A stretch of 64,000 nt of DNA from Halanaerobium praevalens DSM 2228 (GCF_000165465.1 NC_017455.1:124001-188000); one strand, 5' to 3'; numbered from the stretch's first letter, positions 37,474 through 47,049 are shown. Notes: generated from the letters alone by a model not told the origin. Numbers and translations: made by a program.

Positions 37474-38799
37474 GTGAAACTTGAACTCGGAAATTTTAAA
37501 GTTAAAGAAATTGAGTTCGGTACAGAAACTACTTTCAAAAATGGAGTTTTAACTATTAATAAAGAAGAAGCTCTAGAAGTAGTTTTTAAAGATAAACATA
37601 TTACTGAAGCTGACTTAAAAATAGTTAAGCCAGGAGATATGGTACGTCTGGTACCAGTTAAAGAAGCAATTGAACCCCGCTTCCGCGTAGGGGGAGGACC
37701 TGTTTTTCCTGGTGTAACTGGAAAACTTAGTCAAGCAGGAGAAGGTAAAACTCTTTGCTTGAAAGATATGAGTGTTTTAGTTGTAGGAAAACACTGGGGT
37801 GGTTTCCAGGACGGATTAATTGACATGGGAGGAGAAGGAGCCAAATATACTCACTTTTCTTCTTTAAAAAATGTTGTTCTAGTAGCTGATACAGATGAAG
37901 AGTTTGAGCAGCAGGAACAGCAGAAAAAAAATCATGCCCTAAGATGGGCCGGAATGAGATTAGCTGAATATTTAGGTCAAACTGTTAAAGATTTAGAACC
38001 AGAAGCTACAGATACATATGAGCTTGAACCTTTAACAGAAAGAGCAGCAGCTGTCTCTGATTTACCTAATGTAGCTTTAGTGATGCAGCCTCAGTCACAA
38101 ATGGAGGATTCAGGCTATAATACTCTTAATTATGGTTGGGATACAAATCGAATGTTACCAACTTTAATGCATCCTAATGAAATATTAGATGGAGCAATGA
38201 TTTCCGGCAGCTTTATGCCTTGTTCTTCAAAATGGTCAACTTATGATTTTCAGAATTTTCCTTTGATTCGGAGTCTTTATGCAGAACACGGCAAAACAAT
38301 TAACTTTGTTGGTGTGATAATGTCAAACTTAAATGTTGCGCTTGAGCAGAAAGAGCGTTCAGCACTATTTGTAGCCCAAATGGCTAAGTCACTTGGAGTC
38401 GAAGCAGCTATTGTAACAGAAGAAGGATACGGAAATCCAGATGCTGATTATATTGGCTGTCTTGTTGCCTTAGAAGATGCCGGTGTCAAAACAGTTGGTG
38501 TCAGCAATGAAGCAACTGGAAGAGATGGTGGCTCACAGCCATTAGTAACTTTAGATCCTAAAGCAGATGCTTTAGTTTCTACAGGTAATGTATCAGAATT
38601 AATTAAGCTGCCTCCGATGGATGAGGTAATCGGAGAATTAGAAGCCTTAGCTAGAGATGGACTTTCTGGAGGCTGGGCAGATGATGAAATTCTTGGTTCT
38701 TCTGTTAAAGAAGATGGCTCAATTGTGATGGAAAATAATTCAATGTTTTGTGGAGATAGAATTGCTGGTTGGTCTCCGAAAACTATGAAAGAATACTAA
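37474..38799 (+). CDS. grdI: Betaine reductase protein B, proprotein subunit GrdI (GrdE/GrdG family)
   Basis: 441-residue GrdE/G/I-family protein. In this family the chain is cleaved at an internal Cys to give two subunits and a carbonyl group that binds the substrate amine. Cys250 in SGSFMPCSSKWS is the candidate cleavage residue, close to the reported position in GrdE. GTG start at 37474 with GGGGTGG six bases upstream. Betaine specificity is inferred from the partner subunit's sequence and from the adjacent betaine transporter; glycine or sarcosine specificity cannot be excluded by sequence reading alone. Confidence 0.85.
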   Translation: MKLELGNFKVKEIEFGTETTFKNGVLTINKEEALEVVFKDKHITEADLKIVKPGDMVRLVPVKEAIEPRFRVGGGPVFPGVTGKLSQAGEGKTLCLKDMSVLVVGKHWGGFQDGLIDMGGEGAKYTHFSSLKNVVLVADTDEEFEQQEQQKKNHALRWAGMRLAEYLGQTVKDLEPEATDTYELEPLTERAAAVSDLPNVALVMQPQSQMEDSGYNTLNYGWDTNRMLPTLMHPNEILDGAMISGSFMPCSSKWSTYDFQNFPLIRSLYAEHGKTINFVGVIMSNLNVALEQKERSALFVAQMAKSLGVEAAIVTEEGYGNPDADYIGCLVALEDAGVKTVGVSNEATGRDGGSQPLVTLDPKADALVSTGNVSELIKLPPMDEVIGELEALARDGLSGGWADDEILGSSVKEDGSIVMENNSMFCGDRIAGWSPKTMKEY

Positions 38800-38817
38800 A
38801 CCGGGGAGGTGGAATTA

Positions 38818-40137
38818 ATGAAAAAAGCAATTGTATATTTAAACCAGTTTTTTGGTCAAATTGGTGGAGAAGATGTTGCAGATCATGCTCCTGAAATTAG
38901 AGAAGAAAAGGTTGGAGCAGCAATGCTTTATAATCAGTTATTAGAAGCAGAAGTTACTCATACAGTTATTTGTGGAGATAATTTTATGGGAAGTAAGACT
39001 GAAGAAGCTGTAGAAACTATCCTTGATTTTTTAAGGGATTTAGAATTTGATATCTTTTTTGCTGGCCCAGCATTTCAAGCAGGACGTTATGGAATGGCCT
39101 GTGGTGAGATTGGAAAAGCAGTAAAAGAAGAATTTGATGTGCCTGTAATTTCATCAATGAATATTGAAAATCCCGGTGTTGAAGTATTTAAAAAAGATAT
39201 TTATATCTTCCCCGGTGGTCATAGTGCAGCCAAAATGAAAGATGATGTTACTGAAATGACTAAGTTTGGGAATAAGATTCTCAAAGGAGAAGAATTATTG
39301 CCAGCAGAAGAAGAAGGTTATTATACTCGAGGTATTAGACATCAATATTTCTTAGAAGATCAAACTCCAGCTACTGAAAGAGCAATTGAAATGCTGCTTA
39401 AAAAAATTAAAGGAGAAGAATTTACAAGTGAATTACCTATTCCTGAATTAGATCGGGTAGAGATTGCTCCTGCAATTAAAGATTTAAGTAAAGCCGAAAT
39501 TGCTTTAGTTACTTCTGGAGGTATTGTGCCTGTTGATAACCCAGATAAAATTCAATCTGCCTCAGCAACTAGATGGGGTAAATATGAGATTAGTGGTATG
39601 GAAAAATTAGAAAATAGAGAAGCAGAAGCATTTAAAACTATTCATGCTGGTTTTGATCCAGCTGCAGCTGATGCTGATCCAAATGTAGTTGTTCCAGTTG
39701 ATGCAGTGCGTCAATATGAAAAAGAAGGCAAAATTGGTAAATTACATGAATATTTCTATTCAACAGTAGGAACTGGTACTACCCAGGGAGAAGCTGCTAG
39801 AATGGGAAGAGAAATTGCTCAAGAATTACAAGATGCCAATGTTCAAGCAGTAATTTTAACATCCACTTGAGGTACCTGTACACGTTGCGGTGCAACAATG
39901 GTGAAAGAAATTGAAAGAGCTGGTTTTCCAGTTGTTCAGATGGCAAATTTAATTCCTGTAGCAAAAACTGTTGGTGCTAACAGAATAGTTCCAACTATCT
40001 CTATCCCTTATCCACTGGGAGATCCTTCTACAAGTAAGGAAGAACAATGGGATCTTAGATATCATAGAGTTGGAGTAGCTTTAGATTCTCTAACAACTGA
40101 AATCGATGAGCAAACAGTTTTTGAAGTAGAAGTGTAA
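38818..40137 (+). CDS. grdH: Betaine reductase protein B, selenoprotein subunit GrdH (GrdB/GrdF family)
   Basis: 439-residue selenoprotein of the protein B complex. The frame reads TGA at 39868-39870 as Sec351 in the motif STUGTCTRCGATMVKEIERAG, shared by GrdB, GrdF and GrdH. The C-terminal NLIPVAKTVGANRIVPTI and IPYPLGDPSTSKEE resemble the betaine/sarcosine type more than glycine-specific GrdB. ATG 38818 follows GGGGAGGTG. A SECIS hairpin with a GGT loop follows the TGA. Without recoding the gene would appear as two pieces (to 39870, and 39898-40137). It attacks the GrdI-bound substrate and passes the carboxymethyl group to GrdA. Confidence 0.92.
39868..39896 (+). promoter_or_regulatory. SECIS element in grdH
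   Basis: TGA (39868-39870) followed by gttgc-ggt-gcaac (39884-39896), a perfect 5-bp stem with the loop GGT about 19 nt from the UGA, matching the SelB-binding hairpin pattern. Confidence 0.75.
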
Positions 40138-40145
40138 ATATTAAG

Positions 40146-40182
40146 CCCTTAGCCCACCTTAAAAAGTGGGTTAGGGGTCTTT
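40146..40182 (+). terminator. Hairpin terminator between grdH and the BCCT gene
   Basis: cccttagcccac pairs with gtgggttagggg (12 bp) around an 8-base loop, followed by TCTTTAA. The T-tract is weak, so partial read-through into the transporter gene is likely. Confidence 0.7.
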
Positions 40183-40232
40183 AACTAGAATTTAAGTGAA
40201 AAATATAACACATTCTATAAGGGGTGGAGTAG

Positions 40233-41810
40233 ATGGCAAACCGTAAAGATGCATATGGAAATATAATTAAAGAGCGAGGCCGCGAAGTTTTTGTAATTTC
40301 ACTGGTAATTGTTTTTGCAATTGTTATCTGGGGAATTGTAATGCCGGCTAGTTTTAGTAATGTTGCAAATACATTATTTAATTATTTAACAATGAATTTC
40401 GGTTGGTTTTATTTAATCACGATGACCTTATTTGTAGTTTTTTGTATTTGGGTAGCTTTAAGTCAATATGGAACTATTAGGCTGGGAAAACCAGATGAAG
40501 AGCCAGAATTTAGTACTATTTCCTGGTTTGCAATGTTATTTAGTGCAGGTATGGGAGTAGGACTTGTTTTCTGGGGAGTTGCAGAACCTTTAAATCATTT
40601 TGTTAATCCTTTAGGAATGCAGGGTGGAACTGCTGCTGCAGCTGATTTTGCTTTAAAAACTTCATTTTTACACTGGGGACTTCATCCTTGGTCTGCTTAT
40701 GGTGTTTTGGCTTTAGCCTTAGCTTATATGCAGTTTAGGCATGATAAACCTGCTCAAATAAGTAGTGTATTTATTCCTTTAATTGGAGAAGCAAAAGCTA
40801 GAGGACCGATTGGAAAAACTATTGATATTTTAGCTATTTTTGCTACTGTAGCTGGTGTGGCAACTTCTTTAGGAATGGCAACTTTACAGGTTACTAGTGG
40901 TTTGAATTTCCTATTTGGAGTTCCAGAAACTGATCTGATGCGTTTAGTGGTTATTGGAGTTATTACTGTATTATTTATGATTTCTGCAATAACTGGTGTT
41001 GATAAAGGAATTAAATATTTATCTAATGCTAATATTTCACTAGCTGGTTTAATTATGGTTATTTGTTTAATTATAGGTCCAACTGTTTTGATTGTTAATA
41101 ATTTTACTAATACTTTTGGTTTTTATTTTTCAAGTATTGTGCGCGATAGCTTTAAAATTGGTAAAGAAGGCTGGTATGGTGCTTGGAGAATCTTTTACTG
41201 GGCTTGGTGGATAGCTTGGGCACCTTTTGTAGCAACTTTTATTGCTAGAATTTCCCGAGGTAGAACAATTAGAGAATTTATTGGAGGAGTTTTATTTGCT
41301 CCAACCCTTGCCTCTTTTGTTTGGTTTTCAATTTTAGGAACGATGGGTATTGAAACTGGGATGGATGTAGCAAAAGATGCTATAGCAGTAACTGAAACAG
41401 CATTTTTTGAAATAATGCAGTATTATCCTGGTGGAGGTTTAATTTCTATTATAGGGGTTACTCTCTTAATAACTTTCTTTATTACTTCAGCAGATTCAGC
41501 TACTTTTGTTTTGGGAATGTTATCTGATAAAGGTAATCAGAATCCATCTACAAAAATAAAAGTTACTTGGGGTTTTATCCAATCAGGTTTGGCTATTGCT
41601 CTAATGTTATCTGGTGGTTTAGGTATGCTGCAGACTGGTTCAATAGTAGCAGCTTTCCCTTTTGCTTTTATTATGATCTTTGCTATGATAGCAATGATTA
41701 AAGCTTTAAAAGCTGATTTAAAAGTAGATGGGGTAGTAGATATTAATAAAGTAGCAGAAGCTTCAATTGATCATATGGATGAAGATAAATTAGAAACAGA
41801 AGCAGGCTAA
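40233..41810 (+). CDS. BCCT-family glycine betaine transporter
   Basis: 525-residue transporter with twelve predicted helices. The BCCT signatures FSAGMGVGLVFWGVAEPLNHF (helix 3, sodium and betaine site) and FYWAWWIAWAPFVATFIARISRGRTIREF (aromatic box and family motif) are present. Proteins of this family take up glycine betaine, choline or carnitine with sodium or protons. Between the betaine-reductase B genes and the remaining grd genes it most likely imports betaine as electron acceptor, and perhaps also as osmolyte. The acidic C-terminal tail is short compared with osmosensing BetP. GGGGTGG precedes the ATG. Confidence 0.93.
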   Translation: MANRKDAYGNIIKERGREVFVISLVIVFAIVIWGIVMPASFSNVANTLFNYLTMNFGWFYLITMTLFVVFCIWVALSQYGTIRLGKPDEEPEFSTISWFAMLFSAGMGVGLVFWGVAEPLNHFVNPLGMQGGTAAAADFALKTSFLHWGLHPWSAYGVLALALAYMQFRHDKPAQISSVFIPLIGEAKARGPIGKTIDILAIFATVAGVATSLGMATLQVTSGLNFLFGVPETDLMRLVVIGVITVLFMISAITGVDKGIKYLSNANISLAGLIMVICLIIGPTVLIVNNFTNTFGFYFSSIVRDSFKIGKEGWYGAWRIFYWAWWIAWAPFVATFIARISRGRTIREFIGGVLFAPTLASFVWFSILGTMGIETGMDVAKDAIAVTETAFFEIMQYYPGGGLISIIGVTLLITFFITSADSATFVLGMLSDKGNQNPSTKIKVTWGFIQSGLAIALMLSGGLGMLQTGSIVAAFPFAFIMIFAMIAMIKALKADLKVDGVVDINKVAEASIDHMDEDKLETEAG

Positions 41811-41854
41811 ATGATAAAGTTAAATGCTTTAAATTGGGAATTAAAATTAAAAAT

Positions 41855-41871
41855 CCCGGCTTTTTGCCGGG
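41855..41871. terminator. Bidirectional terminator between BCCT and tetR genes
   Basis: cccggc-ttttt-gccggg flanked by aaat and gattt, lying between convergent genes. T-tracts are short on both sides, but the GC-rich stem stands out in this AT-rich DNA. Confidence 0.65.
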
Positions 41872-41881
41872 TGATTTCCAA

Positions 41882-42556
41882 TTATTTTTGTTGACAGTAG
41901 ATCGCATTTTCGACAATTGATTTTATTTGAGCTGTAATAATTTCTAAAGCTTGAGTACTACTATATTCTATTCTTTGATTAACCATTAAAGTTAACATAC
42001 CGTGGTAAATATAAGTAATCATTTTGTCCATTTCCCTGGCTGTTTTTTGACTAAGATAATTTTTGTTGATTAGTGGTTGAGAAGCAATAGCAGCTCGATG
42101 AGATAGATCAGGATCTGAAAGCATTGGCATTAAGTCAGCAGGTGGAGTACCTAGTTTTTCAGGAAAAAGATTAAAATATTTTTCCATTAAAATTTCTGGG
42201 TTATCACCAATATTGTCGGTAAAGATTGCATAATAAATTTTTGGGTTTTCAAATGAATATTTACAAAAACATTCCCACATTTTTATAAAGCGCTCAATTT
42301 CATCTTCAGCTTTTGCTATGTATTCTGGCATTGCCTGACTATATTCACCTAAAAAATCAAGTGAAGCAAAAAAGATTAACTGTCTGCAATTATCAAAGTA
42401 GTTATAGATAGTAGCACTATTATAACCAGCTTTTTTGGCAACACCTCTAATTGTTACTTGTTCTATACCATCTTTTTCAATTAAATCACGAGTTGCTTCA
42501 ATAAATATTTTGAGCATTCTTTTTTTCTTAATATCTTTACTGTCAAAATCAATCAT
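41882..42556 (-). CDS. TetR-family regulator
   Basis: 224-residue TetR protein. The N-terminal helix-turn-helix (about 20-60) has VTIRGVAKKAGYNSATIYNYF, typical of TetR. The C-terminal ligand-binding domain is helical and unassigned. It is transcribed against the BCCT gene and diverges from the thioredoxin reductase gene. A 15-bp palindrome (42639-42653) in the divergent gap is its best candidate operator. It may control the grd genes in response to substrate or redox state. Confidence 0.9.
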   Translation of the reverse strand: MIDFDSKDIKKKRMLKIFIEATRDLIEKDGIEQVTIRGVAKKAGYNSATIYNYFDNCRQLIFFASLDFLGEYSQAMPEYIAKAEDEIERFIKMWECFCKYSFENPKIYYAIFTDNIGDNPEILMEKYFNLFPEKLGTPPADLMPMLSDPDLSHRAAIASQPLINKNYLSQKTAREMDKMITYIYHGMLTLMVNQRIEYSSTQALEIITAQIKSIVENAIYCQQK

Positions 42557-42638
42557 CTTAATTACACATCCTTAAAAATATTTTGAAAGCTAAATATTCT
42601 GTACTTAAGGATACAACAGCTTTTAAAAAAATGCAAGC

Positions 42639-42653
42639 AGCATAAAACATGCT
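42639..42653. promoter_or_regulatory. Candidate TetR operator
   Basis: agcat-aaaac-atgct is a 15-bp palindrome between the divergent tetR and trxB genes. A second inverted repeat, atccttaa ... ttaaggat (42568-42575 and 42605-42612), lies closer to tetR. Either could be the autoregulatory site. Confidence 0.4.
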
Positions 42654-42725
42654 TTAAGTCTAACTTATTTATATTTTAATTTAAATTTAGTTATTAAAAA
42701 AATTAATTATTTGAGGAGGCAAAAT

Positions 42726-43931
42726 ATGAGTGAAAAATATGATTTAATAATAATTGGTGGTGGACCAGCGGGAATTTCGGCCGCAATTTATGGTTCTCGT
42801 TCTAGATTGAAAACCTTAGTTTTAGAAGCTAAAAGAAAAACTGGTGGTCAGCCAAGTACATATCATGATATGGAAAATTATCCTGGAGTGCCAGAGACTA
42901 CTGCTTCTGAATTAATGGATAATTTTAAAACTCATGCTGAAAAATTTGGGACTGAATTTAAAAGAGGGGAAGTAGAAGCTATAGAAGTTAATGGTTTCGA
43001 AAAAGTTATTAAATCTAAAAAAGGAAAAGAGTATAGGGCTAAAAGTATTGTAATAGCTACAGGTGCTGAGCCAAGAAAATTAGGAATTAAAGGAGAAGAA
43101 GAATTTAAAGGTAAAGGAGTATCTTATTGTGCTACCTGTGATGCAGATTTATTTACTGATTTAGACATTGTAGTTGTTGGAAATGGTAATTCAGCTGTAG
43201 AAGAAGCTATTTATTTAACTAAATTTGTAAATAAACTGACAATGATTGTCATCCATGATGAAGGAGTAATGGATGCCGAAAAAATTCTGCAGGAACAGGC
43301 AATGGAAAATGAGAAAATTGATTTTGTCTGGAATTCTACTTTAGAAGAAATAAAAGGAGAAGGTCTGGTCGAAAAGGCTGTTGTTAAAAATATTAAAACT
43401 GGTCAAAAATCTGAAATTGATTGTAATGGAGTTTTCTTCTTTGTCGGCCGCGTTCCTAGTACAGACTTTTTAGAAGGCGTTGTAGATTTAACTGAACATG
43501 GTTATATTAAAACAACAAAACAAATGGAAACAAATCAGCCAGGTATTTATGCAGTTGGTGATGTGCGGGATAAAGTTGTGCGTCAGGTAATAACTGCAGC
43601 AGGTGATGGTGCAACAGCAGCTGTGATGGCTCAAGGCTATATTGAAGAAGAAGAATACTGGCAGAATAATGTTGTTCAGGCTGAAAAGCCAACTATAGTA
43701 GCTTTTTGGAGTGTAACTGATCAAAATAGTTTAGATATTGTAAGTCAATTAGAAAATATGGAACTAGAAGCTAAAGGCTATAAGTTTATCAAAATAGATA
43801 CTTATAAAAATAGATTAATTTCTAATAGATATCAAATTGAAGAAATCCCAACAGTACTTAAACTTGAAGCTGGTAAAGTTGCTTCAAAATTAGTTAAACC
43901 TGGAAAAGAAGAAATTGAAGCAATTATATAA
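42726..43931 (+). CDS. trxB: Thioredoxin reductase with fused C-terminal thioredoxin-like domain lacking CxxC
   Basis: 401-residue flavoprotein. Residues 1-310 are a complete thioredoxin reductase: FAD motif IIGGGPAGISAAIYG, redox pair Cys135/Cys138 in SYCATCDADL, NADPH motif VVGNGNSAVEEAIYL and the C-terminal VYAVGDVRDK. Residues about 315-401 look like a thioredoxin fold (VAFWSVTDQNSLD, EEIPTVLKLEAGK with the cis-Pro), but the CxxC is replaced by VTDQ, so this domain cannot do disulfide exchange. It may dock the partner thioredoxin or protein A. ATG 42726 follows GAGGAGG. It supplies electrons to the grd system via the next gene. Confidence 0.9.
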   Translation: MSEKYDLIIIGGGPAGISAAIYGSRSRLKTLVLEAKRKTGGQPSTYHDMENYPGVPETTASELMDNFKTHAEKFGTEFKRGEVEAIEVNGFEKVIKSKKGKEYRAKSIVIATGAEPRKLGIKGEEEFKGKGVSYCATCDADLFTDLDIVVVGNGNSAVEEAIYLTKFVNKLTMIVIHDEGVMDAEKILQEQAMENEKIDFVWNSTLEEIKGEGLVEKAVVKNIKTGQKSEIDCNGVFFFVGRVPSTDFLEGVVDLTEHGYIKTTKQMETNQPGIYAVGDVRDKVVRQVITAAGDGATAAVMAQGYIEEEEYWQNNVVQAEKPTIVAFWSVTDQNSLDIVSQLENMELEAKGYKFIKIDTYKNRLISNRYQIEEIPTVLKLEAGKVASKLVKPGKEEIEAII

Positions 43932-43965
43932 AAAAGATTATATAAAAATCTAAGGAGGAATAAAA

Positions 43966-44283
43966 ATGATTGAATTAACTAAAGAAAATTTTGAAGAAGA
44001 AGTTCTGAACTGTGAAGGTAAGGTAGTTGTTGATTTTTGGAGTGAAAGCTGTGATGTTTGCTTAGAGATTATGCCTGATGTTAAAGAATTAGCAGAAGAA
44101 TTTGCTGCTGATTTTAAATTTGCTAAATTAGATATCAAAGGTAATAGAAGACTGGCTATTGGTCAGCAAGTTTTAGGTCTACCTTCAATTGTATTTTATG
44201 AAAATGGAGAAAAAGTTGAGCATTTAAGTGGAGAAGACTTAGAAGTTGAAGATATTAGAAAAGAATTAGAGGCAAGAGCATAA
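43966..44283 (+). CDS. Thioredoxin with atypical CDVC active site
   Basis: 105-residue thioredoxin. VVVDFWSESCDVCLEIMP carries Cys29 and Cys32 in a CDVC motif rather than CGPC, and the cis-Pro is in VLGLPSIVFY. Thioredoxins that serve glycine-type reductases are known to depart from CGPC. Position right after trxB and before grdC-grdD indicates that it reduces selenoprotein A after each cycle. The changed residues should alter its redox potential. AAGGAGG precedes the ATG. Confidence 0.9.
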   Translation: MIELTKENFEEEVLNCEGKVVVDFWSESCDVCLEIMPDVKELAEEFAADFKFAKLDIKGNRRLAIGQQVLGLPSIVFYENGEKVEHLSGEDLEVEDIRKELEARA

Positions 44284-44295
44284 TTTAGATTTTCA

Positions 44296-44335
44296 TCTAC
44301 CCCAAATGACTATACTTTGGGGTAGAGTGTTTTTT
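44296..44335 (+). terminator. Terminator between thioredoxin gene and grdC
   Basis: tctaccccaaa pairs with tttggggtaga (11 bp) and is followed, after AGTG, by TTTTTT. Partial termination may set a lower level of grdCD than of the trx genes. Confidence 0.85.
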
Positions 44336-44357
44336 AAAAAATTTGGAGGTGAGTTTA

Positions 44358-45899
44358 ATGGATTTTCCAGTAATTAAAGGTTCAGGTTATGTTTTAGTAC
44401 ATACACCTAATATTTTAAAAGAAGGCGGCTCTACTCAGACAACAACTAGGGCCAAAAATCCTGAAGCAGAATATTTAAAGAACTTGGATGATCACTTAAG
44501 AACTTTTACAGAAGTAGTCGGATATGCACCAAATCAAGTTTATATCGGTAATATTTTACCAGATAAATTAACAGAAATCGAAAAACCATGGTATGCTAAA
44601 GAAAATTTTGTAGAAGAAGAAAGATTTGGTAAACTAGGTGAAATTATGCCTGAAGCTGAATTTTATGCTTTGATTAAACATGTTGATGTTTTTGATTTAG
44701 TTAAATTAAGCTCAGAATTTATTCAAGAAATTGAGCCTCAGCTAGCTGAACATCCTATTTTAAAAGAAATGGAGATTGAGCTTGGTACAGGAGAAGAAAG
44801 CTCTGAACTGGAGTCCTTATTAGAAAATGAGGCAGAACCACTTTATTTAAATAATAAACTAATTGGTTGTGTCAAAAGAGCACACGAAAGTGATGTCAAT
44901 TTAAATGCCCATACTATTTTAGAAAACTTAGTTGCCAAAGCATCTGCTGTTTTAGCAGTTAAAAATTTAGCTTTTAAAAATGATATTGATTTAAATGATG
45001 TTGACTATCTACTTGAATGCTCTGAAGAAGCATGTGGAGATATTAATCAGCGTGGTGGAGGTAACTTTGCTAAAGCAATAGCAGAAATGGCTGGTTGTGA
45101 AAATGCTAATGGCTCAGATGTTAGAAGTTTCTGTGCAGCTCCAGCTCATGCAATAGTTAATGCAGCAGCTTTAGTTAAAGCTGGAATTTATGACAATGTA
45201 GTAGTCGCAGCAGGTGGATCAGTGGCCAAATTAGGGATGAATGGCAAAGACCATATTAAAAAAGAAATGCCTGTTTTAGAAGATACTCTGGGTGGATTTG
45301 CAGTTTTAGTTTCTAAAAATGATGGACTAAGCCCAGTGATTAGAACTGATATTATTGGCCGTCATAAAGTGGGGACAGGTTCTTCTCCTCAGGCAGTAAT
45401 TAGTTCTTTAGTAACTGATCCTTTAGATGAAAATGATTTAAATATTAAAGATATCGATAAGTATTCTGTAGAAATGCAGAATCCAGAAGTTACAAAACCA
45501 GCTGGTGCAGGAGATGTTCCAGAATCTAATTATAAAATGATTGCTGCTTTAGGAGTTAAACGCGGTGATTTAGAAAGAAAAGAACTGATGAACTTTGTTA
45601 AAGCACATGGAATGCCTGGATTTGCTCCAACTCAGGGCCATATTCCTTCAGGAGTACCCTTTATTGGTCCAGCAGCTAAAATGATGGCAGCAGGTCAGCT
45701 AAAAAAAGCAATGATTATTGGTAAAGGGAGTCTATTTTTAGGTAGAATGACAAATCAGTTTGATGGAGTTTCTTTTGTAATTGAAAAGAATTCCGGAGTA
45801 GAGGCAAAAACAGAAAGTGTAAGTGATAAAGAAATCAAAAATATGATCGCCGGTGCTATGCGCCAGATGGCAGATAATCTTCTCGGCGAAACCGAGTGA
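44358..45899 (+). CDS. grdC: Glycine/sarcosine/betaine reductase protein C, beta subunit
   Basis: 513-residue GrdC, one of the two subunits of protein C, which takes the acetyl group from carboxymethylated GrdA and releases acetyl phosphate. The protein resembles thiolase/FabH-like enzymes in GGNFAKAIAEMAGCENANGSD and RSFCAAPAHAIVNAAALV. Length matches known GrdC. ATG 44358 follows GGAGGTG; the TTG at 44343 lies within that site. grdD starts 10 bp after its stop. Confidence 0.94.
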   Translation: MDFPVIKGSGYVLVHTPNILKEGGSTQTTTRAKNPEAEYLKNLDDHLRTFTEVVGYAPNQVYIGNILPDKLTEIEKPWYAKENFVEEERFGKLGEIMPEAEFYALIKHVDVFDLVKLSSEFIQEIEPQLAEHPILKEMEIELGTGEESSELESLLENEAEPLYLNNKLIGCVKRAHESDVNLNAHTILENLVAKASAVLAVKNLAFKNDIDLNDVDYLLECSEEACGDINQRGGGNFAKAIAEMAGCENANGSDVRSFCAAPAHAIVNAAALVKAGIYDNVVVAAGGSVAKLGMNGKDHIKKEMPVLEDTLGGFAVLVSKNDGLSPVIRTDIIGRHKVGTGSSPQAVISSLVTDPLDENDLNIKDIDKYSVEMQNPEVTKPAGAGDVPESNYKMIAALGVKRGDLERKELMNFVKAHGMPGFAPTQGHIPSGVPFIGPAAKMMAAGQLKKAMIIGKGSLFLGRMTNQFDGVSFVIEKNSGVEAKTESVSDKEIKNMIAGAMRQMADNLLGETE

Positions 45900-45909
45900 G
45901 GTGGATAAA

Positions 45910-47049
45910 ATGACAAAGAATGTAAAAGAAAGAGTTGCCGGAGTTTTTAATGAGGTGGCAGCAGCGATGGAGACAGGTCAGTTTGGTCAAAAAAAGAAAA
46001 TTGGCCTAACTTTACTTGATAGTGAACATGGAGTAGATGAACTAAAAAAAGCTGCTCAGCTGGCTGAAAACAAATATAATGATTTAGAAGTAGATTTAAT
46101 TGGTTGTGAGGAAGATAAATGCAGTTGTCTGGCAGATGCTCATTCAATAATGGATCAAAAATTAGAAAATGAGGAGCTTGATGCTGCAGTTACCTTACAT
46201 TATAACTTTCCTTTAGGAGTGTCTACAGTTGGTAGAGTTATTACTCCTGGGCAGGGAAAAGAAATGTTAATTGCTACTACCACAGGCACTACTGCAACTG
46301 ATCGAGTTCCAGCAATGCTCAAAAATACAATTTATGGGATTGCAGCTGCTAAAGCTTTAGGGATTGAAAAACCAACAGTAGGAATTTTAAATGTAGAAGG
46401 GGCCAGACTGGTAGAAAAAAATCTGCAGAAGTTAAAGGCAAATGGTTATCAGTTTGAATTTGCAACTTCTGTTAGAGCAGATGGTGGTTCAGTGATGAGA
46501 GGTAATGATCTGCTTTTAGGAACTCCCGATATTATGGTAACTGATACTCTGACTGGAAATATGTTGATGAAAGTATTTTCTGCCTTTAATACAGGTGGCC
46601 AGTACGAAGCAGTGGGTTATGGTTATGGACCAGGAGTTGGAGAAGATTATGATAAATTAATCGGGATTATTTCTCGGGCTTCAGGTGCTCCAGTAATTGC
46701 TAAGGCGCTAAAATTTATGGCAGAGGTAGCTCAGGGTAATTTATTGGAGCTGACTAAAACTGAATTAAAAGCAGCTAAAAAAGCTGGTTTAAATGACTTA
46801 ATTGCTGAGCTAAAAGCTAAAAATTCAGCTGTAAAAGAGGAAAAAGTTAAAAAACCAGAAAAGAAAGTAACAGATGAAGAAATCTCAGGTATAGATATCT
46901 TAGAAATTGAAGCTGCTAAAGAAAGTCTCTGGCAGCAGGATATTTATGCAGAAACAGGTATGGGTTGTACAGGACCTGTAATTTTAATTGCTGAAGCTGA
47001 TGAAGCCAAGGCAAGAAAAAAACTGCAAAAGGCAGGTTTTATTGAATAA
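45910..47049 (+). CDS. grdD: Glycine/sarcosine/betaine reductase protein C, alpha subunit
   Basis: 379-residue GrdD. It belongs to the FabH/PlsX-like group and carries the conserved C-terminal Cys353 in TGMGCTGPVILIA, corresponding to the acetyl-accepting Cys359 reported for the Eubacterium acidaminophilum protein. Other markers are TVGRVITPGQGKEMLIATT and GYGYGPGVGEDYDKLIG. ATG 45910 follows GAGGTGG; a longer frame runs back into grdC. Together with GrdC it yields acetyl phosphate, used for ATP by acetate kinase, which is not in this window. Confidence 0.94.
   Translation: MTKNVKERVAGVFNEVAAAMETGQFGQKKKIGLTLLDSEHGVDELKKAAQLAENKYNDLEVDLIGCEEDKCSCLADAHSIMDQKLENEELDAAVTLHYNFPLGVSTVGRVITPGQGKEMLIATTTGTTATDRVPAMLKNTIYGIAAAKALGIEKPTVGILNVEGARLVEKNLQKLKANGYQFEFATSVRADGGSVMRGNDLLLGTPDIMVTDTLTGNMLMKVFSAFNTGGQYEAVGYGYGPGVGEDYDKLIGIISRASGAPVIAKALKFMAEVAQGNLLELTKTELKAAKKAGLNDLIAELKAKNSAVKEEKVKKPEKKVTDEEISGIDILEIEAAKESLWQQDIYAETGMGCTGPVILIAEADEAKARKKLQKAGFIE

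Noticed and set aside
39898-40137. Separate 79-residue gene after grdH
   Set aside because: It is the C-terminal end of grdH after the selenocysteine TGA at 39868; the protein family and the SECIS hairpin span the join.
43488-43724. Antisense frames within trxB
   Set aside because: They mirror a strongly conserved coding sequence and have no start signals.
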